Shown piece after piece: positions 11,812 through 23,027 of a stretch of 64,000 nucleotides of DNA. The stretch covers positions 1 through 64,000 of the forward strand of contig JAKMXF010000352.1 in NCBI GenBank assembly GCA_024704765.1, read 5' to 3'. Each line of letters opens with the position of its first letter. The stretch's first letter is position 1. The notes below the pieces were generated by a model. It made no database searches. It saw only the letters and a program-made list of their open reading frames with translations, and had not been told where the DNA came from. The stretch comes from Oopsacas minuta. Its lineage: Eukaryota > Porifera > Hexactinellida > Lyssacinosida > Leucopsacidae. The translations under genes and the position numbers were made by a program.

Positions 11812-12330
11812 GGAATCACCCGCTTCTTCTGCATCATTCACCTTTCCAACACATTATCTAAATTGATTGCTTTCACAATTTCTCTATTCAAGGAAATTGT
11901 CATCAAATCACTTGCTCTAGTGCTTTCATGACCCTATCTAGCCCAATTTAATATTTTATTCATTGTACTAAAGCTTCTTTCGACTGTTGCAGTGCTGACA
12001 GCGATGGTTTTGGAGATCATAATTAACTTATTAATTAACACTAAAAGTATCTAGTATTTGTACTATGTAATATTCTATAATGAAATCAACAACTAGCTCT
12101 GATAAGTTCCATTTTATCTCCCCGATATTTTTGAAAGAATCCGCCACTGATAATAAAGGTCAACAAAAATTAACTTCATTTTCTCATCAAGTATTAGATT
12201 GACATTTTCTAAGCTAGTTTTACGCTGAATTCAAATCTGCTTTCAGATTCTTTCCAGCACGTCCAGTTTTTTTTCCATCTACAAGTCAACGACTTTTATG
12301 TATTTCCTAAATCTTTCCTGTTATTTTATG
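11812..12330 (-). pseudogene. hAT transposase C-terminal relic
   Basis: Reverse-strand translation around 11990-11930 gives VSTATVERSFSTMNKILNWA, the hAT C-terminal dimerisation motif. It is followed by SDLMTISLNREIVKAIN and NVLER, typical of the end of such transposases. Upstream reverse-strand frames (12300-12050) are rich in stop codons. Several stops interrupt even the conserved part. No matching termini were identified, so this is an old fragment. Confidence 0.7.
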
Positions 12331-12389
12331 GTAGTGGCTGTCTTTTTGTCTTCTTACATGATAGTCATCTGAAATAAATCAACGTTTCG

Positions 12390-12390
12390 N
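12390..12390. other. Single ambiguous base (N) at a repeat boundary
   Basis: An N lies exactly where the dispersed repeat at 12391 begins. It may mark a contig join rather than one unclear base. Confidence 0.6.
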
Positions 12391-12520
12391 GTGCATTTAG
12401 GAAGTCACACATGTATAAATACGAATACTATATGACTAGGGATGAAATGTTGATATTACTTGATTTGCAATTGCTACTTGCGGGTCAAAATCCTACGCGG
12501 GTCAAAATCCTACGCAACAG
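12391..12520 (+). repeat. Dispersed repeat carrying GCGGGTCAAAATCCTACG words, copy A
   Basis: It starts GTGCATTTAGGAAGTCACAC and matches 23694-23806 almost base for base. It ends in two tandem copies of CGGGTCAAAATCCTACG, where the other copy has one. The same 17-18-bp word makes up the array at 17884-18130. Confidence 0.8.
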
Positions 12521-13587
12521 ACCTTAACTGTTATGAAGGTTAGAACTTCGGGCACCACGAATATTTAGGGGTGCGAATTTATCAATAGTTTATTATCACC
12601 AATGGATGATTACCAAAGGAAACTGTTCTTTATCCGACACAATTTACCGTATTTATACTATCATCTGACTTTTACAAGTTTGGCGAATTTGTTCTTTCAA
12701 TTATTGCTGCAGTATCATGACCTAATTAATTTTTCACAGTCGAATAGCTCGCAAATGAGAACAGTTTCAAACACACTCATGATTGTTTGAATGTTATACA
12801 CTTATGGATCTACAAAATCGGCATAATATCCCGATTATGAGGATGATTATGCTAAAATAAACAATATTTGACTTCATTTTAGCAACCTGAAATTGAATAG
12901 GAGAACCACAATTGTACCGTTTGCTATTTATCTAATTCCAACACCAACTGAGAATATATGATTGTGTCAGTGCCACAGTGTAAATGGAGGATTGGAGTAA
13001 TCCTGCTCCCATCCCATTGTGAGTGTTTATTACCAACTTTTAATCAAATATTTGGTGAATATCGAATGCACTGTGCATATGAATCAGATATTATATATTT
13101 CATTTATCTTTTTACTTAACCTAAACTCATGTTGATTATCTAATCGTAGAACAGGTTTGGACTTAGAGATGCACCGGATATCCGGTATGCGGCCAATTTC
13201 ATGGATATGCTGGATAAGTTTTTCCGCCTTCTCGATTCCAAATTGCATTCTATATTTTGGAATGTATATATACAAATTGTTGAAAAATACGCCCAAATCC
13301 AGCTTAATTCGACAATTTTCAAGAACCTCCGTCATAGCTTTACAAACTCTTTACCACTCTTCCATCTAAAGATCTCCACCTGCAGGAATATGTTACATTT
13401 GTCAGTTATGCTCTTGCTGAACATAAAGGGTTTGACAAGTTCATCTGCTTTAAAGTTACTAAATTTCCAATTTTTTCTGTGTGTCTTTCACTCATGCTCC
13501 ATGGCGATATCAATATCGGCTCTACTCATTAACTTTCTATTTCCCGGGTCGATTAAGTTTGCACAATAGTTGTTATTATGTCCTATA
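12521..13587. other. Spacer, no gene recognised
   Basis: Open frames 12602-12790, 13084-13335 (-) and 13201-13569 (+) overlap each other on both strands and match nothing known. Near 13170, ACCGGATATCCGGTATGCGG resembles the termini of the hAT at 30828, so an eroded terminus of that family may be present. Confidence 0.4.
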
Positions 13588-13589
13588 TA

Positions 13590-14985
13590 CACTGCCTGGC
13601 CAAAAGTATCTGAACATATTTCTACAAATCGAAGTGTTAGTTCAACAATTCGAATAATCATTAACATTCGAATATAAGTTCATATGTAGTATTAACGTTG
13701 ACAAATACATGTAAATAGCTAAAAATAGAAAGTATACAATATAGTTTCACAAAAATTCTGGTCTTTTAACTATACTATTATGTAATAAGTGATCTAACTT
13801 TATTCTACTGATATAGATCTTTAGTATTTTGTTTGTGCCCCGTTGGCCTTTTTCAATTCTGCCGCTTTTTGGCATAGATCTTTGTTGGGTTAGAGATTTT
13901 GGCAACGCATTTCGTGAATTTATTCTTCTTCCGATTCAGCCCCATAGGGACTCGATTCAATTCATATCTGGGCTCTGGGGGGGGCCATCTTAATAATGGG
14001 ATCTTTTTCGTAGTGAATCAATTTCTTGTCCTTTTGGACATGTGGGCTGGAGCGTTGTCTTGTTGAAATTGAAATGTCAACATCTTCCCACATTCTATAG
14101 AGGGTATATAGAAATTTTTATAAAATAGCCCAATTATTCGAGTTATAGAGACATGTGAAGTGACATTTTGTTCTACGAATATCAATGGACCCAATGTATT
14201 CCCAGAAAAACATTCCCATACTAACACAGAACCACCATTCCCTTGTAAAGTCCTTGTTACGTTGTTAGAGTTGAACATCTGATTACTTTCCCTCCATCCT
14301 CTAACTCTTCCATCTGAGTTGAAGAGTTTGAATCTTGATTCGTCAAACCATATAATGTCTGTCCAATCTCGCGAGGAAAAATTCTTACAATTTAGGTAAA
14401 ACACAACCTTTATTTGCGATTTTTCTCGCAACATGGGGTTTATTTGCTCTCATACAAGATTTAAGTCCATTTCCTTCAGAGTTCTCCTAAAAGTTCTCTT
14501 AGAAATATTGATACTAGATTCGTTCACTTGATTCAAAAGTAACTTCAGTGTTTTGAATCTGTTTTTCCTTACAATCCTTTTGAGCACACGTATGTTCCTT
14601 GGTGAGGTTTACGAGGTCTTCCAGATCTTGGAAGATTTTCTGTATTGCCAAACTTCTTCCACCGAGACACAATGGAATGTATCGAAGAGAGGGAAACGTT
14701 TAATGATGGAGAAATCTGCCTGTAAGTATGATTTCCTCCTCTGAATAGCCCGACTGCTTGGTTACGCAGATTTTGACTAATTTCTTTAATTTTCACCATA
14801 AGTTGCTAGTTGTAAATATATCTCAGAAATTAAATAATTGTATGAAATCTTATCTGAAGCAAAACAAAGAAAATACTGATAACGCTATACTTCTGTTCAG
14901 CCATGGTTCACGAATCACGATAATAATAGACTATATCACTGGAATTTACAAGTATATACCTTGCCAATCTTGATTAATGACTTGA
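13590..14985 (-). mobile_element. Tc1-type transposon, right end missing
   Basis: The left terminus CACTGCCTGGCCAAAAGTAT follows TA at 13588-13589 and is a typical Tc1-family end. A decayed Tc1 transposase lies on the reverse strand. No inverted copy of the terminus is found to the right. The element runs into the N at 14986 and the minisatellite, so it is truncated or misjoined there. Confidence 0.8.
13870..14799 (-). pseudogene. Tc1-family transposase (probably DD34E), decayed
   Basis: The N-terminal helix-turn-helix frame (14799-14569) includes KEISQNLRNQAVGLFRGG and SGRPRKPH. The catalytic frame (14434-14018) has DIIWFDESRF (first Asp), GGSVLVWECFSG and FQFQQDNAPAH (second Asp). The third acidic residue region (WPPPEP, about 13995) is disrupted. 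Stops lie between the two parts (14450-14570) and after the second Asp. It cannot give a working protein. Confidence 0.8.
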
Positions 14986-14986
14986 N
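14986..14986. other. Single ambiguous base (N) at minisatellite edge
   Basis: The second N of the window sits at the junction between the truncated Tc1 element and the tandem repeat, again where an assembler would have trouble. Confidence 0.6.
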
Positions 14987-16150
14987 AATTGAGTAACAAT
15001 ACTTTGTAAAATATTACTTGTGGAATCAATGTGTTGACAATTAATTTTGAGTGACAATACTTGGTATACTATACCTAGTGAATTATATGTGCTGACAATT
15101 GAAATTGAGTGACAATAATTTGTAAAGCATAACTTGTGAAAAAATGATGTTGACAATTGAAATTGAGTAACAATACTTTGTAAAATATTACTTGTGGAAT
15201 CAATGTGTTGACAATTAATTTTGAGTGACAATACTTGGTATACTATACCTAGTGAATTATATGTGCTGACAATTGAAATTGAGTGACAATACTTTGTAAA
15301 GTAGAACTTGAGAAATAATTGTGATGACAATTAAAATTGAGTGACAGAACTTTGTGTAGTATACCTAGTGAAATATATGTTCTGACAATAGAAATTGAGT
15401 GACAATACTTTGTATAGTATACATAGTGAATTATATGTGCTGACAATTGAAATTGAATGACAATACTTGGTATGGTTGACTTGGTCAATTAGATAGGTTA
15501 TAATGTGAAAATGAGTGACAATACTTTGTAAAGTATACCCTGTGAAATAATTATGTTGACAATTGAAATTGAGTGACTATAATTTGTATAGTATACCTAG
15601 TGAGTTATATGTGCTGATAATTGATATTGAGTGACAATAATTTGTATAGTATACCTATTGAAACATATGTGCTGACAATAGAAATTCAGTGACAATACTT
15701 TGTAAAGCATAATTTCTGAAATAATTATGTTGACAATTGAAATTGGTTGACAAAAAATGCTTGGTTTAGTATACCTAGCGAATTATATTTGCTGACAATT
15801 GAAATTGAGTAACAATACTTTGTAAAATATTACTTGTGGAATCAATGTGTTGACAATTGAAATTGAGTGACTATAATTTGTATTGTATACCTAGTGAGTT
15901 ATATGTGCTGATAATTGATATTGAGTGACAATAATTTGTATAGTATACCTATTGAAATATATGTGCTGACAATTGAAATTGAGTGACAATACTTTATATA
16001 GTATACATAGTGAAATATCTGTGCTGGCAATAGAAATTCAGTGACAATACTTTGTATAGTATAATTTCTGAAATAATTATGTTGACAATTGAAATTGAGT
16101 GACATATTTGGTATAGTATACTTAGCGAATTATATGTGTTGAAAATAGAA
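14987..16150. repeat. 58-bp minisatellite, about 20 units, with a 174-bp higher-order block
   Basis: The unit is roughly TGACAATTGAAATTGAGTGA followed by CAATACTTTGTATAGTATAC and CTAGTGAATTATATGTGC. Successive TGACAATT words lie about 58 bp apart (15035, 15093, 15151). A three-unit block starting near 14995 is repeated nearly identically from about 15169, giving a 174-bp period at the left end. Units diverge more to the right. The long reverse frames here (14974-15330 and others) exist because 174 is divisible by three and are not genes. Confidence 0.9.
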
Positions 16151-16195
16151 ATTTCTAGAGAACATCCAGACTAATCTATCGTGCTGTTATAACTT

Positions 16196-16612
16196 GTGTA
16201 CAGCGGTAACTTAATTCATTGTAGCAAAATGGAAGAACTGTATAAAGAAACGTATGAATACATCTTAGTTCAGTTTCCATGGGCGAAAATCACCCCTTCT
16301 TTACACAAGCTACTTTCCCATTCTTTCAAGATTATTGGAGATTATAATAATGGCGGGGGGTTACAGAATCTATCAGAGGAATGTTTAGAAGCTTGTAATA
16401 AGTTTGTGAGGCGGTATCGGGAAAATCTTGCCAGAAAAACATCATTCTCTGACAATGTACGAGATATTCTAGTTTGCCTTCTGGGTTGTAGTGATCCCCT
16501 ATTAGTGCAGAATAATTTTACATCCACCAAAATGAGGAATTCTAGTGCAAATGATCCAAATAGCCTCCAAGATATCTTATATAATAGCATAGTGTTGGAG
16601 AATGATAATTAA
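16196..16612 (+). pseudogene. RAG1/Transib-type transposase, C-terminal fragment
   Basis: A clean frame of about 138 residues matches, residue by residue, the end of the transposase at 59365-60331 (-). It has KITPSLHKLLSHS, where the two His correspond to the RAG1-core zinc-binding His pair (codons 16304-16306 and 16319-16321). It also has LSEECLEACNKFVRRYREN, where the Glu of LEACNK (16388-16390) corresponds to the third catalytic acid (RAG1 E962 position). RKTSF and LLGCSDPLL follow, as usual in this superfamily. The catalytic Asp residues and everything N-terminal are absent; the fragment begins right beside the minisatellite. Frame integrity over the whole fragment suggests recent truncation. 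It is not the same copy as the 59-62 kb element: the two proteins differ at many positions. Confidence 0.85.
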
Positions 16613-17820
16613 TTAAAGAATATTAGAGATTGAGTTTACATATTTAGTAACAGTTTTCCATAAGGTATAATCCCCTCAAATATGTATCAAAGGGAAAAGC
16701 TACACCCTTGGTTCATTATTATATAATTGCCAGTTATATACATGCTATAATCCTTCTAGTAGGAAACTTGACTTTATACCATTAATTCAATAATAGAAAT
16801 AACAAATATTATTATCGAACCATGAATGTTAAAAATAATGAAATCACCAAAATGAAGTTATATTCCCAATAGTGGTAATACTACGCAAAATTTAAATGAA
16901 GTTTTTGAAATTTACAGTGTCGATCTACTATATAGACCACATAAAACATGCCTAGTTGTAATGAATACCCTAATACGCCAGTATGGCCACTTTGGTACAC
17001 TGTGGGACAGATGTATATTTTTTGCGTGAGAATATTTACCCAAATTTGACAAAGCAGGTAGCAAAATATTTTAACTCTTTGGAAACACATTTTTATGTGA
17101 GCAGATGTTCTCCCGCATGAAGCATACGAATCTACAATTAGATTAACCATCACACATTCACATTTGGTCCAGTGTCTTCGTCTATGAACGAATGATATAT
17201 AAGCAGATATTGATTCATTTGTTAAATCCAATAATCTTACTCTCATAGCTAAATTTCGTCGTTTGGGTACATTTTTCTGCAATGTTGTTTTACTATAAAC
17301 AGTACATAGTATATCCAATAATATTGGTTTAAACTATTGTCCACTTGCTAGAAAACAAAAGTTCAAAAGAGATATCAAATCATTCGAATCCAATTATAGA
17401 TGACAATCTAAGTCAATAACTTAAATTTACAAGTAGAATCCATTGTCAATACAATATGAAGTCAAATAGCATAGATTGAGATGAGTCATGCATGGTCACT
17501 AAAGAATTGTATTATGGCAATTTTTGATATTCTTTATGAGAACATCCTTGGATCAACTGGTATTATTTCTAGATTCGACTAAGCGAAATTTATTGATCAT
17601 TTGACAGAGCTTGAAAAATGGCCATTTTTCACGACACAATCCAGTTTGGAAGTATTTATGACCATCTAAAGATTTATGAACTTTTCCTGTAACGCGTGAA
17701 TTCTTCTTCTTTATACTCCATTCTTTTCTAATTCCTTAAGGCCAATTCTCCAATTTATATTTGGTAGGCAATAATATTATTCATGAGAATACAAAATGGG
17801 GACGCTGCATTAATTCGAAT
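16613..17820. other. Spacer after the transposase fragment
   Basis: Mostly AT-rich. A 145-codon reverse frame (16881-17318) is the longest open frame. It is Cys- and aromatic-rich and unrecognised, and could be chance. No CACAGTG-type end was identified that would close the fragment at 16196. Confidence 0.4.
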
Positions 17821-18135
17821 TTAGATGTTGTCATTAGTTCGAATTTGTTCAACTGTCATTAGTTCGAATCGATTTACAGAGTACTGTTGCGTAGGATTTT
17901 GACCCGCAATACAAAATCCTAATAGCATATGCATAGTGCGGGTCAAAATCCTACGATGTAATATATGCGTAGGATTTTGACCCGCATCAAAATGTACTAC
18001 ACTAATTACAGCCGTAAGATTTTGACCCGCATATAATATATTATTGTCGTAGGATTCTGACCCGCATATAATATAATATTGTCGTAGGATCTTGACCCGC
18101 ATATAATGTATTATTGTCGTAGGATTTTTACCCTA
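17820..18135. repeat. Array of GTAGGATTTTGACCCGC words in both orientations
   Basis: The word GTAGGATTTTGACCCGC or a one-base variant occurs at about 17888, 17972, 18012, 18050, 18082 and 18118, and inverted (GCGGGTCAAAATCCTAC) at about 17939. The last three are separated by AT-rich ~17-bp spacers (GCATATAATATATTATTGTC), giving a ~35-bp tandem. It is preceded by three copies of CATTAGTTCGAAT-type words (17812-17868), which also accompany copy B near 23840. Confidence 0.75.
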
Positions 18136-19314
18136 AAGTAATCTAACTTCTCTGTCATTTGACTTTTTCGATTTCCATACACTTTCATTACGTAATTACC
18201 ACTAAATGTACATAATGTAATTCAACTTTAGACTTGCCATACGTATACGTAACTGAATAAACAAGTCAATTTAGAGTTGGATTCTAGAAAGTAGTGAATT
18301 TGTTTGATAACATGTAAACTATGTTCCCTCTACGTATCACAAATTTACAATATGTATAATTATCCAAAATGCCAAAAATGCACAGTGTATATAAATATTT
18401 TATAATTATATTACTTGGACAGAAGGTGGTAGGTATTTGATAATTGTATTTAATAACTCATAATAAATAATATAATTTAACATGTCAATCTATATATTGC
18501 AATATATTCTATCAAATAACAAAAATTTTACAAGCATTAGCATGATAATGAATATTCGGAATATCTTAAGTACGAATTGTAGGCGAGTTCATCTTTGCCC
18601 ATTTCTCTATACTTCCTAACAAGCTTTAAGGAATATACCACTGAAATATGTTCATCTATTGGACAAGCGTAGACTATGCATTTGTTACAGGAGTCTTGGT
18701 ATAATGTTGATACATATATAGAGTTGAGGTGAAAACCGCGAGCCTCTGGCACGCTGCATACTCCTGGAAAATACTAGATTTCTATAAACAAAACAAGTCA
18801 GCTGCGGTGGCCTCCTCCTTCCCCCTACAGCCACCCCCTAACGCTAAACGTTTAACGTTGACCTCACTTGTTTATGTGTGCAGTGTTGGAGCGAGTTTAA
18901 TGTGATTGCGATCACACCAAATTTGACTCTAAGCTGCAACATAAACGAATACGTACAATCAATCGTAATTTAACAGACACACGAGGAACTAACGGATCCC
19001 GAACGGCCACAGACAAGGAGACATTAAAAAATAAAAAATAGATAAGAAACTCGCTTGTATCTGATTCCGTCCTGTATTTCGTCTCGGCGTAGACTCGTCA
19101 GTTGCGCTGCCTTTCTCGCAATATATTTAGATGGTAGAGTGATGATATTCGCCACTGGGGATGTGCTGTTGCAGGTCGCGTTTCCATTTTCTGGGCTCAC
19201 CATGATAGGGATTGCGTTGCCTGAATAACTTCGGGCAGAGGTCCCCACAAGGTTCGATGTACCTTGCCTTTGAGCGCTTTCGAATGATGGAAAAGAGTCG
19301 TGAATCGCTAAGAA
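18136..19314. other. Spacer with a GC-richer block
   Basis: 18136-18730 is AT-rich with nothing recognised. 18731-19270 is distinctly GC-richer. It holds a 74-codon reverse frame (19024-19248, ending KYIARKAAQLTSLRRDEIQD...) just downstream of the integrase/USP-like gene. That frame could be a remnant of the same element or an unrelated exon; no function can be assigned. Confidence 0.35.
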
Positions 19315-20572
19315 TTAGTCAGAAGAGTGCAAGAGGTAGAATACAGTATTGAGTGATCCGATGAAAGTGTCACAGTCCCAAAGTTGGATAATTGGTTCTC
19401 TCATTCCGTCATATTTATAGAATTGCCCGTTTTGGTGAAGGATTGAATAGAAGTGTCTATTACTCAATATACTAAAGCCAGCAAGTTGGTAGTGAAGTGT
19501 CCGTTGGTTGTGACTGATGGTAAAGTGTTTGTCAATATCACTTGCAAAAATGTCTGGCAATTCGGGTAGATGTCCGATTTCAATTGTTAGCATGACAGGT
19601 ATTGACTTGAATTGACCAGATATCCTCTCTAAGACAGCAGTAGTTGATCCACAAGACTTGCATTTAATAGGAACGAGACTTCGATTAACAGATGATTCCA
19701 GGTTTGTAATAACGCCTCCTATATTACTAATCATGGATTGTGTCTCAAAGATATTGGTGCATTGGTGGCATTGGAAAATAGTGAAATATTTGTCGTTGCA
19801 CAAATCTTCTGTTCATAAATATTTGATGATGTTACCCTCTGATCCAAAGAAATCGTAAGACCGCATCAATCCTGAGGAATCATAAATAACTTCAAGCCCA
19901 ATTTTAGTAGCAACATATTCTCGAAGTTTCTCAAATTCACAAATAGCAGCCAATTGGAATATGTAGTGGAATTTAGCTTCAATATGTGTACTTCCGATTA
20001 ACTTCAGTGAGTCTATGATGGTTGCTTTATTCGAACTAAGAATAGCCAATATATTATCGATAGAACAGGTGTTAGATTGCACGATGTTGTTATACTCTCC
20101 TCCCATTTAGGATATGGGATAAGATCTGATGCATTTTGTATAGATTGTTCTGGTATTTCAATGATCTCATGAACTTGCTCAGTTGGGAATATTAACTCAA
20201 TTATTACTGGTAATAGAACAGCAATTGGATAGTCAAGATCTCTTCGTGTCTCTTCAGGTATTTCAGTAGGATAGGAGGAACGATATTCTGCGTACCAATT
20301 ACCGGCTGATACAGCAAGTTTCTCCTTAATCTCAAAATTTAGTTCGTTGGGTGGATGGTAAGAATATAGTAAATTCAATGAAGTTAGAGATGCAGCTTTT
20401 GTAGCGAGTTTCTCATGTGGTTGGGTTAAGTATGTGTTATTGACAAGGGCTGGTAGTATTCGAGGTTTCAATTGAAGTAGCTCAGAGTCGATATTATCAT
20501 AGGTTGAGTGTTGTTGCGGTGTTTCAAATGTTTCTTCCATGGTATCCAGGTTCAATATATCATCCAAAGAAT
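19315..20572 (-). pseudogene. Last exon: USP-like (peptidase C19-type) cysteine protease domain
   Basis: This is the terminal exon of the integrase gene. Residues after the acidic leader (LDDILNLDTMEETFETPQ) lead to SNTCSIDNIL at about 20070, resembling the Cys-box of ubiquitin-specific proteases, where Cys is the nucleophile. A four-Cys zinc ribbon follows (CHQC near 19770, CKSC near 19660), with FKSIPVMLTIEIGHLPEL after it, as in USP fingers. Then comes a His-box-like segment NRHFYSILHQNGQFYKYDGM (His at about 19455). Order and spacing fit a compact C19-like fold. The role would be cleaving ubiquitin or a ubiquitin-like protein, perhaps protecting the integrase; this is inference. One 1-nt deletion lies just before the Cys-box and one TGA just before the zinc ribbon. 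Confidence 0.65.
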
Positions 20573-22649
20573 CTAAATACAAATAAATATGTGAAATGTA
20601 GGATTGCTATTACTTATTAATCGAATCAATACAGAACACAACTAGTTTATATGTACTTAATCATGGGCTGAGTCAATTAGTTATAGTTCAGTACAATATT
20701 GTCTCGCTAATGTATTTACCGCTAGAAGGGAATTTGCAAGATCTTTTGGGCTTCTTTGATTTGCCTGTCTTCGTTCGAACCTGCCGTTTTTCGTTCATGC
20801 GAGAATGATATTTTCATGATAGATGGATAGGTAATTTGGTTGTTTTGCTATCTGGGTCTTTGCGAGCAACTAGGTGGCTTGGTTTAACTTTCTCTATCGT
20901 ATATGGTCCCAAATATTTCTTTGCATCTTTTGTTCCTGGGAGTCGCTTGGCTTTCTTTATATTATGTACAAGTACCTCATCTCCTTCCACAAATTCTGAT
21001 CTAAAGTTTACACAATGATTATACAAAGAATATAATGTGCCAATTACGTACAGTTTGTAATGATGCTAATTATATAACTAAAAGTAAGTGTTTTGGAATT
21101 TAAGAATTCATATAATTGAGGAAACAATAAATTAGTTCCGATTCAAGACTATTTCATATTTACCTGATTATACAACAGTCAGTGAATTTAATTTAATTTT
21201 AGTAAGAGATGATGTATGAAATTCCAACATGTTACATCACACAAGAATGTGTTTCGTTATTTCTTACCTGTTGTGTTTAACTTTGCTGTCATATGTTTTC
21301 TTTTGAACTTTCTGACCTGCCTTGATGTTTTCAATAGCATTCATTCTGTCAGCTTTACGTGTGGAAGAAAGATTTTCTATCCATTCGTTATCAATTATAG
21401 GAAAGTCAAATGGCGTGGTTCGTTTGCATCCATTTGAATATTCTCATCTTCTGATACTTCTGCCTCTGAGATATCAGCTTCGGTTAGTAATCCGGGGTTA
21501 GTTGGAGAAGTGATAAGATTGAGAAGGTTAGATGAATCAAAGTCTCTCCCAAACATGAGATAAAAGGGTGTGTAGCTTGTAGAGATTTAGTTTGAGTATT
21601 TGCTGCTAGTACTGCTGTCTGTAATTTCTCTGTCCATTCAGTGTCCCCATCAGATTGCATCTTGTTGATTTTTCTATTTGTAAAAGTGTTAAATTAATTC
21701 AAAGCTATCTAATTATTAACGACGTGTATTAAACGTATGTAAGGCTTTGAATAGATATATATTTATATTTAGCATCAATACTCACGTTTTCAATATTTTG
21801 TTGTGTGACTCAACAAGTCCGTTACTTTGTGGGCGGTATGCTGTGGTTCTTCTGGTGTTGACATTTATCTTTTTGTGAAATTCTTGAAATTCCTATTTTG
21901 AAAGTAAATAAGAGAACGATAACAATCTACTAAGCGCATGTATTTAGTCTTGTACAACAATAGTTAGAAAGATATAACGATTAATAAGGTAAATTTTCCA
22001 TCCGAAGGTAGTAGGCATTAATTCAGAAATTCTTATTTATTAGTATTTAACATAAATTAAAATTCAATTTTCCACACGGTTCTTAAATATAGCCATCAGG
22101 GTGCACAATTTCCTACCAGGGTATATATTGAAGCAATGCACTGACAATTGACAATGCAACATGTTACGTACGTATATCCAATATAGTAAGTTTTATTGTG
22201 TGTATCAGCAATAATTTACTTGGTGTATTTACAATTACTAATCTCGAGTATGTAAAAATATGAGTTACCTTGCTTGAGAATTCTGTTCCCTGATCATGTT
22301 GGAGGATGTTAGGTACACCGAATGAGAGATAAATTTCCTGTAAACAATCCAATATTTCTTTAGAAGTTTTAGTCTTGAGTGGTCGGGCAATTACAAATTT
22401 ACTCAGGTAGCACACGATGACAAGTATGTGTTGAAATCCAAGTACAGTGCGGGACATATTGCATATGAGATCAATTCCACAATGACACCATGGTTCTTCA
22501 GGAGGAGGAATAGGTTGAAGCTCTCGTTGTGGCTGAGGAGGTAGAGTAGCAGAGGTTTGACAGTCATGGCAAGTTCGGATCTAGAACGGGAAATGATTTA
22601 ATTGTCAGTTTGTAGTCCAGTCTAATGTAATTTGCTACGTTCCAGATGT

Positions 22650-22710
22650 CCCGCTAAATTAGCATTCCGTCCCGCTTTTTCTTCACTCAGGTTGGCAAAT
22701 ATGTTTATGT
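22650..22710. repeat. Partial copy of a CTTGCCAAC MITE in intron 2
   Basis: The segment CAGATGTCCCGCTAAATTAG...CACTCAGGTTGGCAAAT is the inverse of the left part of the element at 39852-40035 (TTGCCAACCTGAATGAAAAA, then GCGGGAC). Only one end is present. Confidence 0.5.
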
Positions 22711-22945
22711 GAAATACTCCCACTACCTATCCCAATTACTAACTACCGCAAGGGTCATTAGTTGTTAGATACATGGTTGGTCGGTTGTACCGCACAAATA
22801 GATTTCCATATGATAAAATTGTATACCGGTATACTAAATATCATCAGATCGCACAATATTAATTTTACAATAGCACAAACAAAGCTGTATACAGTAGAAT
22901 AATTACAAGGTGAATAACCTCAAACTATAAAATACATGCTGTTCT

Positions 22946-23027
22946 CAGACTTAACAACCCCTTTTGCAAATTTCCCTGGATTTTCAAAATTTGTAATCCA
23001 GGGATTCCTGGAGGGTTGGTAAGTCTG
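22946..23027. mobile_element. 82-bp palindromic MITE in intron 2
   Basis: Its termini are CAGACTTAACAACCCC and the inverse GGGTTGGTAAGTCTG. TGTTCT occurs directly outside both ends, consistent with a slightly eroded target duplication. It is probably hAT-derived and carries no gene. Confidence 0.6.

Noticed and set aside
14974-16105. Reverse-strand frames encoding a repetitive protein (LSI..NCQH...)
   Set aside because: They follow the 58/174-bp minisatellite exactly; the open frame results from a period divisible by three.
17821-18130. CRISPR-like array or repetitive peptide
   Set aside because: The genome is eukaryotic, the words occur in both orientations, the spacers are AT-rich and similar to each other, and there are no cas genes. 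The reverse frame AGQNPT... is a by-product.
19814-20822. Alternative genetic code (TGA as sense) suggested by two in-frame TGA codons
   Set aside because: The same gene also has frame-shifting lesions, and clean genes in the window contain no internal TGA, so decay or error is simpler.
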